Shown piece by piece: positions 34,716 to 36,043 of a stretch of DNA of 36,043 bases. The stretch comes from Pseudomonas sp. GM84 (GTDB lineage Bacteria; Pseudomonadota; Gammaproteobacteria; Pseudomonadales; Pseudomonadaceae). The stretch spans positions 1 through 36,043 of the forward strand of contig NZ_AKJC01000164.1 of the NCBI RefSeq assembly GCF_000282535.1, in the 5' to 3' direction. The position numbers and the translations under genes were made by a program. Each line of letters begins with the position of its first letter. Within the stretch, counting starts at the first letter, position 1. Under the pieces are notes generated by a model. The model was not told the DNA's origin, did not search any database, and was given only the letters and a program-made list of their open reading frames with translations.

Positions 34716-34814
34716 ATGACTTCAAGAAAAACGACTGTCACTGATGGCATCCACGGCGGCAACCTGCCCCTGGAAAGCGTCGAGGGTATTCAGGGAGGTA
34801 AGCACAAGGGTTGA
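34716..34814 (+). CDS. Micro-ORF, 32 aa, with double-glycine-leader-like sequence
   Basis: The ATG at 34716 is preceded by AAGGAG at a 7-base distance, one of the best ribosome binding sites in the window. The peptide starts MTSRKTTVTDGIHGG and ends NLPLESVEGIQGGKHKG. The LPLESVEGIQGG stretch has the spacing of bacteriocin-type leaders (Leu-12, Val-7, Ile-4, Gly-2, Gly-1), which would leave a mature tail of only KHKG. No C39 peptidase/ABC exporter gene is in the window. It lies between two YbaY-domain genes on the same strand. It may be a real small protein, a signalling peptide, or a chance frame; the ribosome binding site argues for translation. Confidence 0.6.
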   Translation: MTSRKTTVTDGIHGGNLPLESVEGIQGGKHKG

Positions 34815-34846
34815 CCACCCCACCGGCAAAATCCGCTAAAGTCCTC

Positions 34847-34869
34847 GGGGTTGGCCAAAAGCCAGCCCC
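34847..34869 (+). promoter_or_regulatory. Hairpin upstream of the YbaY lipoprotein gene
   Basis: GGGGTTGGC and GCCAGCCCC form a 9-bp stem with one G-T pair and a CAAAA loop, 18 bases before the lipoprotein ATG. It is followed by AAGGACACC rather than a T-tract, so it is not a typical terminator. TTGACC (34811-34816) and TAAAGT (34837-34842) upstream are promoter-like, but the 20-bp spacer is too long. Confidence 0.35.
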
Positions 34870-34887
34870 AAGGACACCGGAGATTCC

Positions 34888-35286
34888 ATGAAAAAACTCT
34901 TTATGCTGTGTTGCGCATCCCTGCTCGCAGCCTGTTCCAGCCAAACACCCTCGAACCACGCCAGCCTGGACGGTGAAGTCTTCTACTTGCAGCGCATCGC
35001 CCTGCCACCTGCCGCTACCTTGAATGTGAGCCTGCAGGACGTTTCGCTGATGGACGCCCCCGCCGTGACCCTGGCCAGCCAGGCCGGCCCGGTCAAGGGC
35101 AACGTGCCATTACCCTTCCACCTCAGCTATGACCCGGCCCAGATCAAGCCCGGCCACCGCTATGCGGTCAGCGCCCGTATCGAACTGGACGGCAAGTTGC
35201 TGTTCATCAATACCGAACACCACGGCGTCACGCTCGACGGCAGCGACCCACAGCCCGTGCGGATCAAGGTCGATCCGGTGCGCTGA
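34888..35286 (+). CDS. YbaY/YscW-domain lipoprotein
   Basis: This 132-aa protein has a lipoprotein signal: MKKLFMLCCASLLAACSSQ, with the lipobox LAAC and the lipidated Cys at residue 16. The residue after Cys is Ser, so outer membrane sorting is expected. The mature part is a YbaY-type domain: TLNVSLQDVSLMDAPAVT and VPLPFHLSYDPAQIKPGHRYAVSARIELDGKLLFINTEHHGVTL. It is clearly paralogous to the protein at 34285. GGAG precedes the ATG. E. coli YbaY has no firmly known role; related YscW proteins assist secretin assembly, but no secretion genes are nearby, so I give no function. Confidence 0.9.
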   Translation: MKKLFMLCCASLLAACSSQTPSNHASLDGEVFYLQRIALPPAATLNVSLQDVSLMDAPAVTLASQAGPVKGNVPLPFHLSYDPAQIKPGHRYAVSARIELDGKLLFINTEHHGVTLDGSDPQPVRIKVDPVR

Positions 35287-35319
35287 CGCGCTTTTGTTTT
35301 CGTTCAGAAGGAACGCCTC

Positions 35320-36006
35320 ATGATTCGCTCTTCCCTGCGCTTCACCACGCTATGCGCCGGCCTGCTGTTGTCGGCCAGCGCCCTGGCCCTGTCGCTCGGC
35401 GACCTGAGCCAGAAAGACGCCACCGGCGGCCTGAAGGACGCCCTGACCCAGGGCGCCCAACTGGCCGTCAAGCAACTGAGCACCCCAGGTGGCTTCAGCA
35501 ACGACCCGGACGTGCGCATCGAACTGCCGGGCAACCTCGGCAAGGCCGCCAAGGCCATGAAGATGTTCGGCAAAGGTGACCAGGTCGAAGCCCTGGAAGC
35601 CAGCATGAACAAGGCCGCCGAAGCTGCAGTGCCGCAAGCTCAGGCGATTCTGGTCGATGCGGTGAAGAACATGAGCGTCACCGACGCCAAGGGTATTCTC
35701 AGTGGCGGCGACGATTCGGCTACCCAGTACCTGAACAAGAGCAGCCGCGAGCAGATCCGCGCCAAGTTCCTGCCCATCGTCAAGCAGGCCACCGACAAGG
35801 TCGGCCTGGCCCAGCAGTACAACAGCTTCGCAGGCCAGGCCAAGGGCCTGGGGCTGATCAAGGATGACGCCAATATCGAGAACTACGTGACCGAGAAGGC
35901 CCTGGACGGGTTGTTCGAGATGATTGGCAAGCAGGAGCAGAGCATTCGCCAGAACCCGGCCCAGGCAGCTACCAGCCTGGCCAAGAAGGTATTTGGCGCA
36001 CTTTGA
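35320..36006 (+). CDS. DUF4197-family secreted protein
   Basis: This 228-aa protein begins with a signal peptide (MIRSSLRFTTLCAGLLLSASALA, cut near residue 23) and is probably periplasmic. The rest is mainly helical: GLKDALTQGAQLAVKQLS, VRIELPGNLGKAAKAMKMFGKGDQV, MNKAAEAAVPQAQAILVDAVKNMS and GILSGGDDSATQYLNKSSREQI, all of which match the DUF4197 family as I recall it. No catalytic motif is evident and the function is unknown. AAGGAA precedes the ATG, and the 33-bp gap after the YbaY lipoprotein suggests co-transcription. Length is normal for the family. Confidence 0.9.
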   Translation: MIRSSLRFTTLCAGLLLSASALALSLGDLSQKDATGGLKDALTQGAQLAVKQLSTPGGFSNDPDVRIELPGNLGKAAKAMKMFGKGDQVEALEASMNKAAEAAVPQAQAILVDAVKNMSVTDAKGILSGGDDSATQYLNKSSREQIRAKFLPIVKQATDKVGLAQQYNSFAGQAKGLGLIKDDANIENYVTEKALDGLFEMIGKQEQSIRQNPAQAATSLAKKVFGAL

Positions 36007-36013
36007 TGGCCAA

Positions 36014-36043
36014 AGGGGGCTGCTTTGCAGCCCATCGCCGGCA
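36014..36043. repeat. REP element, partial at window end
   Basis: A hairpin GGGCTGC-TTT-GCAGCCC (36017-36033) is followed by ATCGCCGGCA, the beginning of an inverse REP unit cut off by the window end. It starts right after the DUF4197 gene stop. Confidence 0.75.

Noticed and set aside
34285..35286. Type III secretion locus, because YbaY domains are related to YscW
   Set aside because: No secretin, ATPase, needle or chaperone gene is present nearby; the domain alone does not indicate secretion.

Overview
The window looks like the chromosome of a fluorescent Pseudomonas of the P. putida group. I base this on high GC with strong third-position GC bias, protein sequences closely resembling P. 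putida and P. aeruginosa orthologues as I remember them, and Pseudomonas gene order (rpsB-tsf-pyrH-frr-uppS-cdsA-dxr-rseP-bamA-skp-lpxD-fabZ-lpxA-lpxB-rnhB; ndvB-dapE-rlmA). Nearly every convergent or loose intergenic gap also carries P. putida-type REP elements with the core GCCGGCTTGCCGGC. No database search was possible, so species assignment is an inference.

Layout. Positions 42-14577 hold 15 genes on the minus strand, reading right to left. They cover translation (rpsB, tsf, frr), UMP kinase (pyrH), isoprenoid and lipid carrier synthesis (dxr, uppS), phospholipid synthesis (cdsA), outer membrane assembly and its stress response (rseP, bamA, skp), lipid A and fatty acid synthesis (lpxD, fabZ, lpxA, lpxB) and RNase HII (rnhB). 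Many genes overlap by 1-4 bp (ATGA, GTGA, TAATG), so translational coupling is likely. Hairpins between rpsB/tsf, tsf/pyrH and rseP/bamA divide the string into sub-units. A 458-bp divergent region (14578-15035) holds the rpsB promoter and structured leader, a REP pair and the map promoter.

Positions 15036-24918 are mostly plus strand: map, glnD, dapC, then a minus-strand CPA1-type Na+/H+ antiporter, then yffB, dapD, csdA, csdE. tcdA (minus) converges on csdE and together with csdA/csdE forms the sulfur-linked cyclic t6A tRNA module. Divergent from tcdA is ndvB (GH17 plus GT2 glucan synthase), followed by dapE, rlmA and an unknown 124-aa protein. Thus dapC, dapD and dapE, consecutive enzymes of the succinylase branch of lysine/diaminopimelate synthesis, lie within about 11 kb on one strand.

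Positions 31266-36006 hold a minus-strand cold-shock protein with a long leader, then plsB (glycerol-3-phosphate acyltransferase). The last part is the least understood: a YbaY-domain protein without signal peptide, a 32-codon micro-ORF with an excellent ribosome binding site and a double-glycine-leader-like sequence, a YbaY-domain lipoprotein, and a secreted DUF4197 protein. That last cluster is the most promising place for undescribed biology; the remainder is conserved housekeeping sequence. No tRNA, rRNA, IS element, prophage or CRISPR array was seen.
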